Positions 1 to 8,299 of a stretch of 64,000 bases of DNA are shown here, piece by piece; within the stretch, counting starts at the first letter, position 1; each line of letters opens with the position of its first letter. The stretch spans positions 1 through 64,000 of the forward strand of contig NZ_JAVFJK010000017.1 in the NCBI RefSeq assembly GCF_030908215.1. The letters are read 5' to 3'. This DNA is from Sinomonas sp. ASV486 (GTDB lineage: Bacteria > Actinomycetota > Actinomycetes > Actinomycetales > Micrococcaceae). A program made the position numbers and the translations under genes. The notes under the pieces were generated by a model. It searched no databases. It saw only the letters and a program-made list of their open reading frames with translations, and was not told the origin of the DNA.

Positions 1-1
1 C

Positions 2-106
2 CTCGCCGAATTCACCATCAATCCCACCCGCGGCTACCAGCCCAAAAAACAGAACACCCCCGGTCCGAAGACCGGGGGTGTCAACGATGTCCCGCCACAT
101 CCGTAA
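2..106 (+). CDS. C-terminal fragment of an IS481-family (DDE) transposase
   Basis: Frame 2 is open from the window edge to TAA at 104-106 and encodes 34 residues starting LAEFTINPTRGYQP. The 'L-T-x-(N/D)-P-x-x-x-Y-Q-P' pattern is typical of the extreme C-terminus of IS481-type integrase-core transposases, where it follows the DDE domain. The remainder of the gene is off the window. The last 20 residues are encoded partly by a perfect hairpin (54-81) that looks like a terminator, so the coding end overlaps a transcription signal. Family assignment rests on this short motif only. Confidence 0.45.
   Translation, partial: LAEFTINPTRGYQPKKQNTPGPKTGGVNDVPPHP
54..81 (-). terminator. intrinsic terminator downstream of tRNA-Ser(GCU)
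   Basis: A perfect 12-bp stem (54-65 with 70-81) encloses a CGAA loop. Read on the minus strand it is followed by a T-rich stretch (complement of 42-53), as expected for a Rho-independent terminator ending the tRNA transcript. It lies inside the insertion-sequence tail. Confidence 0.7.
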
Positions 107-130
107 AGGATGTCCCGCTACATCACAACG

Positions 131-219
131 CGGAGACGGGGGGATTTGAACCCCCGGTCCAAGTTTCCCCGGACCCTTCATTAGCAGTGAAGTCCATTCG
201 GCCGCTCTGGCACGTCTCC
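131..219 (-). tRNA. tRNA-Ser(GCU)
   Basis: The reverse complement begins GGAGACGTGCCAGAGCGG and closes with the matching acceptor strand GTCTCC plus a G discriminator. It has the long variable arm of class II tRNAs, a GGTTCAAATCC T-arm and an anticodon loop CTGCTAA, giving anticodon GCU (reads AGC/AGU). CCA is not encoded. A plausible promoter is at 240-268 and a strong terminator at 54-81, so it is probably a single-gene unit. Confidence 0.95.
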
Positions 220-239
220 AAGCTGTCGCCAGCCTGACA

Positions 240-268
240 AGCGTACCCAGAAGGGTAGGGAGACGCAA
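240..268 (-). promoter_or_regulatory. candidate promoter for tRNA-Ser(GCU)
   Basis: On the minus strand, TTGCGT (-35, 268-263) is separated by 17 bp from TACGCT (-10, 245-240). The predicted start would give a leader of roughly 12-15 nt before the tRNA. Based on match to the housekeeping consensus only. Confidence 0.4.
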
Positions 269-300
269 AAACGGCTCCCCGATCTCTCGTCCGGAGGGGG

Positions 301-2451
301 CTACCGCAGCGTTCCCGTCACTGCGCGCCAGAGGAAGCTCTGGCTGCGGGCCTGGAGCGCCGCGGCCTGCCGGTTGTCTGACGCACCGGCGTGGCCGCCT
401 TCCAGGGCTTCGTGGAACCACACGTTCGGGATGCCCATGGCCTCCATGCGCGCGGCCATCTTGCGTGCCTGCACGGGGCCGACCCGATCGTCTGACGTCG
501 CCGTCCAGATGAACGTGTCCGGGTAGTCCACGCCGTCGCGCAGGCGGTGGTACGGCGAGAACGTCCTGATGAACTCCCACTCTTCTGGCTTGTCGGGGTC
601 GCCGTATTCGGCGATCCACGAGTACCCGGCGGAGAGCTTCGTGTAGCGGCGCATGTCCAGCAGCGGCACCCCGCAGGAGATCGCCCCGAACAGCTCGGGA
701 TAGTGCACGAGCATGTTGCCGACGAGGAGCCCGCCGTTGGACCCGCCCGAGCAGCCGAGGTGTTCCGGCGAGGTGACATCGCGGCGGATCAGGTCACGGG
801 CCACGGCGGCGAAATCCTCGTAGGCGCGGTGGCGGTTGGCCTTGAGCGCCGCCTGGTGCCACGCGGGCCCGTACTCGCCGCCGCCACGGATATTCGCGAC
901 GACGTACACGCCGCCCTTCTCGAGCCATGACCGACCCACGGTTCCCGAGTACGCGGGAGTGCGCGCGATCTCGAACCCGCCGTAGCCGGAGAGCTGGGTC
1001 GGCGCGGTGCCGTCGAGCTCAAGGCCGCGCGGCGAGATCTGGAAGTAGGGCACCTGGGTGCCGTCCGTCGAGGTCGCGAAGTGCTGTTCGACCTCGAATC
1101 TCGACTCATCGAAGAACGACGGCGCCCGCTTCACGTCCGTGTGGTCCCCGCCGAGGGTGCCGCGCAGTAGCGTGGTCGGGGTGAGGAACCCGGTCGCGAC
1201 AAGCCAGTAGTCGTCCCCGCCCTCGGGGTCCTCGTCGTCGACCGCATAGCTCTCGACGAGGTGCAGCGGCGGGCACGCGTCGAGCACGCGAGACGACCAC
1301 GCGCCGTCGTGCGTGTCGGTTTCCTTCGACCCCCGCTGGGGCGCGGTGAGCACGCGGATCTCGGAAGACACGTCGCGCAGGAGGTTGAGCATGAGGTGGC
1401 TCTTCGTCCACGACCACGACTGCAGGGACGTGTGTGCATCCGGTGCGAACAGCACGGTCAGCTCGCGGGAGCCGCCCATGAAGGCCTCGAAGTCGGCCAC
1501 GAGCAGCGACCCCGCGGCGTAGGTTTCGCCGTTGCCGAGCGTCCAGTCCCGCTGGGGGCGGAACAGGATCCACTCGCGGTGCAGATCCACGTCCACATCG
1601 GTGGGAACGGGGATCTGCGCCCATTTCTCGTCCCGCCAGACGGCGTGCTGCACATCGAAGAAGCTCATGCGGTCACTCGCGATGATCCGCTCGAATCCGG
1701 GGGTGTCATCGAAGCCGGCGCTGGCCATCATGTGCTCGGCGGGGACCTCGAACATCACTTCGGCGTCGGCGAGGTCGACGCCGCGCGGCAGCTTCCGCAC
1801 GATCCGCGGGTAGGACGACGTCGTCACGGCGTCCTCCCCGAGCGTCGAGGAGACCAGGAGCGTGTCCGCGTCGAGCCAGTCCACGCCTCCCTTCGCCGCC
1901 GGGAGCGAGAAGCCGCCTTCGGCCGTGGAGATGAAGGTGCGGTCCTCGACGTCGTACTCGCGCACCGCTGCCGCGTCGCCGCCGTCGGGGGAGAGGCGCA
2001 CCATGCAGCGACGCCAGGAGATGCCGTCGGCCGGGCGCAGGAAGCCTGCCCCGCCCCACACCCACTCGGTGCCCTCGGCGGCGGCGAGCGCATCGACGTC
2101 GAGCACTGTCTCCCACTCAGGGGCGTCCGTCACGTAGGAGTCCCACCGGGTGCGGCGCCACAGGCCCTTGGGGTGCGTGGCGTCACGCCAGAAGTTGTAG
2201 TACCAGTCGCCGCGCTTGGAGACCATGGGGATGCGGTCCGTTGAGTCCATGACCTCGAGGATGCGGGCCTCGAGCTCCGGATAGTCGCCGGTCTCGAGGA
2301 GGTCCTCGGTGCGGGCATTCTGCTCTCGGACCCACGCGAGCTGGTCCTCGCCATGGATGTCCTCGAGCCACAGGTTCTCGTCGACGGGCTCGCCTGGAGC
2401 GTGGGCGAGGGTGGTCGTGTCTGCGGCGGGGTCTGGCGACTGGGCACTCAT
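301..2451 (-). CDS. prolyl oligopeptidase family serine peptidase (S9A)
   Basis: A 716-residue cytosolic peptidase of the prolyl oligopeptidase family, which cleaves short peptides after proline. An N-terminal region starting near 'ENLWLEDIHGED' leads into the beta-propeller, and the C-terminal part is an alpha/beta hydrolase. The catalytic serine is S571 in GGSNGG, the acid is D654 or D655 in SDDRVGP, and the histidine is H687 in EGGHAG. No signal peptide is visible. Length matches the family. The ATG is preceded by AAGGA seven bases upstream. It is divergent from the FAD-protein gene with only 38 bp between start codons, so their promoters must overlap. Confidence 0.9.
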   Translation of the reverse strand: MSAQSPDPAADTTTLAHAPGEPVDENLWLEDIHGEDQLAWVREQNARTEDLLETGDYPELEARILEVMDSTDRIPMVSKRGDWYYNFWRDATHPKGLWRRTRWDSYVTDAPEWETVLDVDALAAAEGTEWVWGGAGFLRPADGISWRRCMVRLSPDGGDAAAVREYDVEDRTFISTAEGGFSLPAAKGGVDWLDADTLLVSSTLGEDAVTTSSYPRIVRKLPRGVDLADAEVMFEVPAEHMMASAGFDDTPGFERIIASDRMSFFDVQHAVWRDEKWAQIPVPTDVDVDLHREWILFRPQRDWTLGNGETYAAGSLLVADFEAFMGGSRELTVLFAPDAHTSLQSWSWTKSHLMLNLLRDVSSEIRVLTAPQRGSKETDTHDGAWSSRVLDACPPLHLVESYAVDDEDPEGGDDYWLVATGFLTPTTLLRGTLGGDHTDVKRAPSFFDESRFEVEQHFATSTDGTQVPYFQISPRGLELDGTAPTQLSGYGGFEIARTPAYSGTVGRSWLEKGGVYVVANIRGGGEYGPAWHQAALKANRHRAYEDFAAVARDLIRRDVTSPEHLGCSGGSNGGLLVGNMLVHYPELFGAISCGVPLLDMRRYTKLSAGYSWIAEYGDPDKPEEWEFIRTFSPYHRLRDGVDYPDTFIWTATSDDRVGPVQARKMAARMEAMGIPNVWFHEALEGGHAGASDNRQAAALQARSQSFLWRAVTGTLR

Positions 2452-2489
2452 GGCGCTATCCTTGCATGCCCCCGACTATGCTCAACCCT

Positions 2490-4508
2490 ATGGTTCGGGG
2501 AGGTGTGCTGCGGGTGGCTGTGGTGGGCGGCGGCCCGCGCGGTACCTCCACGGTGGAGCGACTCCTTGCGGTCCACGCCCAGCAGCAGCCGGTCGCGCAC
2601 GACGCCGCGGGCGCACCTCGCGTCGCTGGCGGCCAGCGGCTCGAGGTCACCGTGTACGACCCGTACAGCCCGGGCCCGGGGAAGGTGTGGCGCACGGAGC
2701 AGCCGCGGCTCTTCCTCATGAACACGCAGTCGTTCTACCCGACGCTCATCCCCAGTGAGCCGGGCCTCGCGCCGCCGCTTGCGGGCGGAAGCTTCGACGA
2801 GTGGCGCGCCGCGCAGCGCGAGGCCATTGATGCCGGGGCCTGCACCCTGAGCTCCGACGAGCAGGCCGAGCTCAAGGGCCTCGAAGCCCGAGACTTCCCG
2901 CCGCGCCCGCTCTACGGGCGGTACCTCACGGATACCTGGGCCGCGCTCCTCGCCGCGGCCCCGACCGGCGTCACCGTGCGCCACGTCGCGGCCGAGGTGG
3001 CCCGCGTGGGCCGCACCCCGCACGGGTTCGCCGTGACGTGCGTGAACGGGCGCGCCCAGGAGGCGGACGCCGTCGTACTGGCCCTCGGGCACGTCCCGGC
3101 GGGCCTCGGTCGCGAGCAGCAGGCGCTCGCGGCGGCGGCAGGGCGGCTGGGCCTGCACTATTTCCCACCCGCTGCGCCCGCCGACGTCGACTGGGACCAG
3201 CTGCCTGCCGGCGAGACGGTCCTCGTCCGCGGGATGGGCCTGAACTTCTTCGACGTGATGGCCGCCCTGACCGAGGGCCGCGGCGGGCGCTTCGCGGAGG
3301 GTCCGGATGGGCGCCTCGAGTACACGCCGTCGGGCCGGGAGCCGCGCATCGTCGCGGCCTCCCGCCGTGGCGTGCCCTACCGTGGCAAGGCCGAGCTCGA
3401 CGCCTACTACGCGCCGTCCGTGCGGCTGCGCTGGTTCACGCGGGCAGCCGCACTGGCCCCGCGCGCGGCCGGCATCCAGCCTTCGTTCGATCAGGACCTC
3501 TGGCCTCTCCTTCACCGCGACACCCTGTGGGCGTACTATTCGACGCTCGCGCGGGTCGAGCCCGGTGCCGTCGCCGATGGGTTCCTCGACGAGCTGTCCG
3601 CGGCGCTCGCCGTGGAGGGCCCCGGGTGGGAGCAACGGGCCTCGCGCGCGGCGCACGACGGCGTGGTCTCGGCACGGCGGGTCGACCTCCGAGCGCTCGG
3701 CTCCCCGCTCGCGGGCTGGCACGCGCACGACCGGGCCGACCTCGACGCCCGCGTCCTCGCGCACCTGGACGAGGACGCCGCCGGATCCGCGCGCGGCGAG
3801 GACGATCCGGTCAAGATGGCGATCGCGGCCCTGCACCGAGGCCGCGCCGTCCTTAAGGAGGCCGTCGCGGACGGCGGCATCACCGAAGCCTCGTGGGTCT
3901 CGGGGATGCGCGGATGGTTCGAGGGCCTCGTCGAGGGGCTCGCGAGCGGGCCGCCCGCACTTCGGATCCGACAGTTGGCCGCCTTGGTGCGGGCCGGCGT
4001 CGTGAGCACCGTGGGGCCGGAGCCGAGGTTCTCGGTCGATCGATCCGGGCCCGCGTTCACCGCGTCCTCGCCGTGGGTCGGCGGCCCGGACGTGCGGGCG
4101 CGTTGGCTCGTCGAGGCGCTCGCGCCAGCGAACGTCATTGCGCGGGCCGACTCGTCGCTTGTGGCGGGTCTGCTTGCGGATGGGCTCGTGCGGCCACGGT
4201 TCCTGGCTGGAGCCGACGGCGTTCCCCAGCCCGCAAGCGGGCTCGATGTCACGGTGCCGCCGTACCGTGCGCTGGACGTCAACGGACTGCCCGTCGAGGG
4301 GCTCTACGTCCTCGGCTTGCAGCTCTCAGCGGTGCAGTGGGGCACGGCGATCGCCGCAGAGGCGCACCCGTTCGCTGCTCCCGGCGAGGCGAACGACGGC
4401 GCCCCCTACCCGAGCGGGCAGCGTACCCTCCGGGACGCCGACGCGATCGCGCGGGACATCCTTGGACGTGCAGGGCTGATGCAGGACGCGGGCTGGCCAG
4501 AGGGCTGA
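2490..4508 (+). CDS. FAD/NAD(P)-binding oxidoreductase-like protein
   Basis: A 672-residue protein with an N-terminal dinucleotide-binding motif (VAVVGGGPRG, residues 9-18) of the FAD-NAD(P)-binding type found in ornithine/lysine monooxygenase relatives, and a second strand 'VVLALGHVP'. Substrate is unknown. Upstream ATGs exist at 2466 and 2478, but I prefer 2490: TATGCT (2477-2482) lies exactly 7 nt before it, the spacing of a leaderless -10 box, and the Rossmann motif then starts within ten residues. Divergently transcribed from the S9 peptidase. Confidence 0.75.
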   Translation: MVRGGVLRVAVVGGGPRGTSTVERLLAVHAQQQPVAHDAAGAPRVAGGQRLEVTVYDPYSPGPGKVWRTEQPRLFLMNTQSFYPTLIPSEPGLAPPLAGGSFDEWRAAQREAIDAGACTLSSDEQAELKGLEARDFPPRPLYGRYLTDTWAALLAAAPTGVTVRHVAAEVARVGRTPHGFAVTCVNGRAQEADAVVLALGHVPAGLGREQQALAAAAGRLGLHYFPPAAPADVDWDQLPAGETVLVRGMGLNFFDVMAALTEGRGGRFAEGPDGRLEYTPSGREPRIVAASRRGVPYRGKAELDAYYAPSVRLRWFTRAAALAPRAAGIQPSFDQDLWPLLHRDTLWAYYSTLARVEPGAVADGFLDELSAALAVEGPGWEQRASRAAHDGVVSARRVDLRALGSPLAGWHAHDRADLDARVLAHLDEDAAGSARGEDDPVKMAIAALHRGRAVLKEAVADGGITEASWVSGMRGWFEGLVEGLASGPPALRIRQLAALVRAGVVSTVGPEPRFSVDRSGPAFTASSPWVGGPDVRARWLVEALAPANVIARADSSLVAGLLADGLVRPRFLAGADGVPQPASGLDVTVPPYRALDVNGLPVEGLYVLGLQLSAVQWGTAIAAEAHPFAAPGEANDGAPYPSGQRTLRDADAIARDILGRAGLMQDAGWPEG

Positions 4509-4574
4509 CCAGACGCGGACCGGCGGCCCCTGCGGGCTCGCGCCACACGCTGGTCGAGCCAGCCGGGCGCCGCG

Positions 4575-4775
4575 CTAGATGAGGCAGGCCTCGTGGGTCT
4601 CGCCCGCAGGCACGGCGGGGGAGGCCGCGACGCTGTAGTGCGTGTGGCTGTGGCGGGTCACGAGGATCCCGTGCCCGTTGGCCTGGGCAACAGGACGGAC
4701 CGTCTCCTCTGCGGCGCTGAGGAGGGAGTCGCGCACGCCAGCGTGCGGGACGGAAACAGTGATGTGGTTGGTCAT
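4575..4775 (-). CDS. small hypothetical protein (66 aa)
   Basis: The start at 4775 gives a 66-residue protein (MTNHITVSVPHAGVRDSLLS...). It contains a histidine-rich stretch (HGILVTRHSHTHYSV) and ends THEACLI. A purine-rich AAGAGAG sits about 7-8 nt upstream. The frame is open further upstream (to 4862) but that extension has no family-like look. No function recognised; no signal peptide or membrane segment. It lies between the 3' end of the FAD-protein gene and two hairpins at 4925-4995. Confidence 0.5.
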   Translation of the reverse strand: MTNHITVSVPHAGVRDSLLSAAEETVRPVAQANGHGILVTRHSHTHYSVAASPAVPAGETHEACLI

Positions 4776-4924
4776 GGCGAACTCTCTTGTCTGGAAGAGG
4801 TCTTCCAGACGTCGCTGCGCTTCTTCCCCCTCGGAAGCGCGGTGGTTGAGTGATACGGGCAAGGCGGCGCGGTAGCGCCTGGCCTTGAGCAGTTGTTAGC
4901 ACATGATTGTGAGGCCAAAGTCGG

Positions 4925-4995
4925 CTGGCGCGCAAGGCCCATGGTTGCGCGCCAGTAGCGAGCGGCGGGCGGCATCCACGGGGAGCCGCCCGCCG
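4925..4995 (-). terminator. two hairpins downstream of the VOC gene
   Basis: Two perfect 11-bp stems occur in tandem: 4963-4973 with 4985-4995, just downstream of the VOC gene's stop codon, and 4925-4935 with 4945-4955. The first is the likely terminator of the VOC gene on the minus strand. There is no clear T-tract. Confidence 0.5.
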
Positions 4996-5024
4996 TCGTC
5001 GTGCGGAATGAGGAGCGCCGGCCT

Positions 5025-5825
5025 CTACGCGTCCGCGCTGCCGTGCTGGATGACCCGGAACGGCGCGCCCATTGGATCGACGAGGACGGCCATGCGCCCG
5101 TACGGCGTGTCGACCGCCGGGATGAGCACCGTCGCCCCGAGCGCTGTGGCCGTGGCGACGGTCTCGTCGGTGCTCGCCACGTCCCAGTACACCGTCCAGT
5201 GGGCGGGCGCGCCGTCAGGGAGATCCCCGGTGGCGTCGAAGATCCCAGCGCGCTGGTTCTCGCCTTCGCCGAGGGTCGCGTAGCGGAACTCCGGGGTGTC
5301 GCTCGTCGTGAAGGTCTTCCAGCCGAGGGCTTCCTGGTAGAACTTCAGGGTCGGCGCGAAGTCGCGTGTGTGGATCTCGAACCACGCGGGCGTGCCAGGC
5401 TCGGCGAGGTTCTCGAACCCCGCGTGGCCCGTGCTCTGCCACACGCCGAACGCTGCGCCTCCCGCGTCTGCGTACATGGCCATGTGGCCCTGCTCGGGGA
5501 CTTCCATGGGCTCCACGAATGTCTGGCCGCCCGCGGATTGGATCTTCTCGGCCGTCTCCCGGATATCGTCCGACTTGAGGTAGACCGTCCAGGCATCCGG
5601 GATGGTGGGCTGGTCGGGAGTGGCCTGATCGTCCATCTTCGCCATGAGGCCGGCTACCTGGGCGCCGTCCTTGAACGCGGTGACGTATCCGCCGTAGGTC
5701 TCCTGGTCCGCGGTCTCGTAGGTCCAGCCGAAGAGGGCGGTGTAGAAGTCCTTGGCCTTCTCGACGTCGCTGGTCATGAGGTCGGTCCAGCAGGGGGCGC
5801 CGGCGATGAGCTCGGGCTTGGGCAT
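5025..5825 (-). CDS. two-domain VOC (glyoxalase/bleomycin-resistance) family protein
   Basis: A 266-residue protein made of two tandem VOC modules (about 1-125 and 135-262). The first opens with 'GAPCWTDLMTSDVEKAKDFYTALFGW' and the second has the equivalent 'PAWFEIHTRDFAPTLKFYQEALGW'. It resembles the Cfp30B/27-kDa-antigen type of actinobacterial VOC proteins. These fold into metal- or ligand-binding clefts; the actual reaction or ligand is unknown. The gene appears monocistronic, ending at the hairpins at 4925-4995. A TGAAGCCCAACTCAAGGAGCA leader with AAGGAG lies just ahead of the ATG. Confidence 0.85.
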   Translation of the reverse strand: MPKPELIAGAPCWTDLMTSDVEKAKDFYTALFGWTYETADQETYGGYVTAFKDGAQVAGLMAKMDDQATPDQPTIPDAWTVYLKSDDIRETAEKIQSAGGQTFVEPMEVPEQGHMAMYADAGGAAFGVWQSTGHAGFENLAEPGTPAWFEIHTRDFAPTLKFYQEALGWKTFTTSDTPEFRYATLGEGENQRAGIFDATGDLPDGAPAHWTVYWDVASTDETVATATALGATVLIPAVDTPYGRMAVLVDPMGAPFRVIQHGSADA

Positions 5826-5944
5826 TGCTGCTCCTTGAGTTGGGCTTCATGGTGGTGCTTCCAACGCTCAAGACGCTATGCGGAGGCTACGACACTTTTC
5901 AAGGATGCAGCCTTGATGGCGAATTCCCGGGCCCTGAAGACAGA

Positions 5945-5976
5945 GCACCCCCGGCCCTCAACGGGTCCGGGGGTGC
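5945..5976 (-). terminator. terminator downstream of tRNA-Ser(UGA)
   Basis: A perfect 10-bp stem GCACCCCCGG/CCGGGGGTGC (5945-5954 with 5967-5976) lies 24 bp beyond the tRNA 3' end in its transcription direction. Confidence 0.6.
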
Positions 5977-5999
5977 CGCGTCGCCGCAGATGCATCGCG

Positions 6000-6087
6000 C
6001 GGAAGGTAAGGGATTTGAACCCTTGGTACGGGGTAACCGCACACTGGTTTTCAAGACCAGCTCCATAGGCCGCTCGGACAACCTTCC
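6000..6087 (-). tRNA. tRNA-Ser(UGA)
   Basis: The reverse complement starts GGAAGGTTGTCCGAGCGG and ends with the pairing ACCTTCC plus a G discriminator. It has an extended variable arm, a GGTTCAAATCC T-arm and an anticodon loop CTTGAAA, so anticodon UGA. CCA is not encoded. A terminator hairpin follows at 5945-5976. Confidence 0.95.
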
Positions 6088-6169
6088 TTGTGCTAGTAGT
6101 GTTCCATAGGCCAGTGACCTCATGAAATCCAGCTAGGACAGACGCCCCGCAGGGGAGAGGAGCACCGAC

Positions 6170-7153
6170 ATGAAGGCCGTCTTCATTACCGAGCCCGGAG
6201 GGCCGGAAGTTCTTCAGGTCCGTGACGTCGAGGCGCCCGTTCCAGGGCCCGGCGAGGTGCTCATCGATGTTGTCGCGGCGGGCATCAACCGCGCCGACGT
6301 GCAGCAGCGGCGCGGCTTCTACCCCCCTCCGCCCGGAGCGTCTGAGATTCCGGGCCTCGAGGTGTCGGGGCGCATCGCAGGCTTTGGGCCTGACGTGGCG
6401 CGGCCGTTCGCGGTCGGTGACAAGGTGGTGGCGCTTCTGGCCGGCGGCGGTTATGCCGAGCAGGTCGTCGTCCCCGCGGAGCAGGTGGTGCGCATCCCGG
6501 ACGGCGTGGACCTCGTGACCGCCGCGGCGTTACCCGAGACCGCGGCGACCGTGTACTCGAACCTGTTCATGACGGCCCAGCTCCAGCCCGGCGAGATGCT
6601 GCTCCTCCACGGGGCCACGGGTGGGATCGGCACTATGGCGGTCCAGATGGCCAAGGCCTTCGGTGCGCGCGTCGCGGCGACAGCGGGCACGGACGAGAAG
6701 GTCTCCACGGCCCGGGCGTTCCTCGGCGTCGACGTTGCGATCAACTACAAGGAGCAGGACTTCGTCCAAGCGGTCCGCGACGCAACCGGCGGCCGGGGCG
6801 CGGACGTCATTCTCGATGTGGTGGGCGCGAAGTACCTCGAGCGCAACATCGAGGCCCTCGCCACGTACGGCCGGCTTGTGGTGATCGGGCTCCAGGGCGG
6901 CGCGAAGGCCGAGCTCAACCTCGGTCTCCTCATGAACAAGCGGGCTGCTGTCATCGCGACGTCACTGCGTCCCCGCCCGATCGAGGAGAAGGGCGCCATC
7001 ATGTCCGCGGTCAAGGAGCACGTGTGGCCGCTCGTGGCGGACGGCCGAATCAGGCCGCTCGTCGACAAGGCCTTCCCCCTTGCCGAGGTCGGTGCGGCCC
7101 ACGCGTACTTCGACTCGGGCGAGCACGTGGGCAAGATCCTCCTGACCATCTAG
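6170..7153 (+). CDS. NAD(P)H-quinone oxidoreductase, zeta-crystallin/PIG3 type
   Basis: A 327-residue medium-chain dehydrogenase/reductase without zinc-site cysteines. The N-terminal GroES-like domain (VFITEPGGPEVLQVRDV) is followed by a Rossmann domain with GATGGIG at residues 148-154. Relatives reduce quinones one electron at a time using NADPH. A clear GGGGAGAGGAG ribosome-binding site precedes the ATG. It stands alone, with a 26-bp tandem repeat starting about 200 bp after its stop codon. Confidence 0.88.
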   Translation: MKAVFITEPGGPEVLQVRDVEAPVPGPGEVLIDVVAAGINRADVQQRRGFYPPPPGASEIPGLEVSGRIAGFGPDVARPFAVGDKVVALLAGGGYAEQVVVPAEQVVRIPDGVDLVTAAALPETAATVYSNLFMTAQLQPGEMLLLHGATGGIGTMAVQMAKAFGARVAATAGTDEKVSTARAFLGVDVAINYKEQDFVQAVRDATGGRGADVILDVVGAKYLERNIEALATYGRLVVIGLQGGAKAELNLGLLMNKRAAVIATSLRPRPIEEKGAIMSAVKEHVWPLVADGRIRPLVDKAFPLAEVGAAHAYFDSGEHVGKILLTI

Positions 7154-7358
7154 GGCCCGCCGTTCGCGTTCGACGCCGCGTGGTCGCCTCGCTGATGTCA
7201 CGCTGCACACGCTCGCGACAGTCCAAGACCACTCGATTGGGGATGTTGCGGCATTCCCAGTCCCGTCGTAGCCGACAAGTGCGCCCGAAGCGCGCTTGTC
7301 CGCTACAGCGGCACTCCCAGACTCGGCTCAGCCGGCTGACTTCCGCGGACCTGCCCCC

Positions 7359-7580
7359 GCGGTGGCCCCGGCGGATCCGTGCAGGCGCTAACTCGCGGTG
7401 GCCCCGACGGACCCGCGTCGGCGGTGACCCTCGGGGACCTGCTCGCGCGGTGGCCCCGGCGGACCCGCGTCGGCGGTGGCCCTCGGGGGCTGCGCGCGCG
7501 GTGGCCCCGGGCGGACCGGCCGACCCGCTCCTGCAGTGGCCCCGGCGGACCTGCTCCCGCGGTGACCCCGGGCGGGCTCG
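7359..7580 (+). repeat. 26-bp degenerate tandem repeat array (8 units)
   Basis: Eight units start at 7359, 7395, 7421, 7447, 7473, 7498, 7533 and 7559, each opening with GCGGTGGCCCCGGCGGACC or a near variant. Most steps are 26 bp (one is 25, two are 35-36). Because 26 is not a multiple of three the array is unlikely to be coding, although the GC bias keeps several frames open. It fills most of the 442-bp gap between the quinone oxidoreductase gene and bpa. Confidence 0.8.
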
Positions 7581-7595
7581 TGAGAGTATGGCCCC

Positions 7596-8285
7596 ATGAC
7601 TGCACCCGGGAGCGATCACAAGGCTGCGACGCCGGAGAACACCGCCGAGGACAGCGCGGACAAGGCCGCGGAGAACAGCGCCGAGGAACCCGTCGAGGGG
7701 ATGCCCCTCAATGGCGGCGCGAACCGCGGCCCGACACCGGCAGGCGGCCCCGCGCCGTCGTCCGCCGAGCGCTCGCGGCGCGCGAACCTGCAGGAACTCG
7801 TCGACCAGCCGGCCAAGGTGATGCGCATCGGCACGATGATCCGCCAGCTCCTCGAGGAGGTGAAGGGCGCGCCGCTCGACGAGGCCGCGCGCACCCGGCT
7901 CGCCGAGATCCACGAGCGCTCCATCGCGGAGCTCGAGGACGGACTCGCCCCGGAGCTCGTGGACGAGCTCCACCGCATCTCGCTGCCGTTCTCCGACGAC
8001 GTGGTGCCCTCCGAATCGGAACTCCGTGTGGCCCAGGCGCAGCTTGTCGGCTGGCTCGAGGGCCTGTTCCACGGCATCCAGACTGCCATCGCCGCGCAGC
8101 AGGCGGCGCACCAGCTTGCGGCCGCGCAGGTCCAGCTGCGCCAGCTTCCGCCGGGCACCATGATCGCCCCCGGCGTGGTCATCGGCCCGAACGGGGAACC
8201 GCAGCGCGCGGCCGAGCAGGGCCAGGGCCCTGTGCCGGAGGGCGAGCGGCGCGATCCCGACCATGGCCCGGGACAGTACCTCTGA
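7596..8285 (+). CDS. bpa: bacterial proteasome activator Bpa/PafE (DUF2587)
   Basis: A 229-residue protein with the hallmark Bpa core: 'QPAKVMRIGTMIRQLLEEVKGAPLDE' and 'ELEDGLAPELVDELHRISLPF...VGWLEGLFHGIQTA'. It ends GPGQYL, the GQYL tail by which Mycobacterium tuberculosis Bpa docks on the 20S proteasome. Bpa forms an ATP-independent ring that opens the proteasome gate for unfolded proteins. The first ~60 residues are an acidic, low-complexity extension. The proteasome subunits themselves are not in this window. The next gene follows after 14 bp and is probably co-transcribed. Confidence 0.92.
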   Translation: MTAPGSDHKAATPENTAEDSADKAAENSAEEPVEGMPLNGGANRGPTPAGGPAPSSAERSRRANLQELVDQPAKVMRIGTMIRQLLEEVKGAPLDEAARTRLAEIHERSIAELEDGLAPELVDELHRISLPFSDDVVPSESELRVAQAQLVGWLEGLFHGIQTAIAAQQAAHQLAAAQVQLRQLPPGTMIAPGVVIGPNGEPQRAAEQGQGPVPEGERRDPDHGPGQYL

Positions 8286-8299
8286 TCGCCACCACCTCG

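Larger units (their letters stand above)
1..126. mobile_element. right end of an IS481-like insertion sequence (truncated by window edge)
   Basis: The first 126 bases look like the 3' end of an insertion sequence: a transposase tail followed by two near-identical 15-mers, GATGTCCCGCCACAT (86-100) and GATGTCCCGCTACAT (109-123). I take the second as the probable terminal repeat. It stops a few bases before the 3' end of the neighbouring tRNA-Ser. The left end lies outside the window, so the boundaries and any target duplication cannot be verified. Confidence 0.5.

Noticed and set aside
5001-6068. 355-codon plus-strand frame opposite the VOC gene
   Set aside because: It is antisense to a clear two-domain VOC protein and a tRNA, has no recognisable domain, and reflects the GC-rich third-position bias.
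7359-7580. Possible CRISPR array or coding repeat
   Set aside because: No spacer of constant length separates the units, and the 26-bp period breaks the reading frame.
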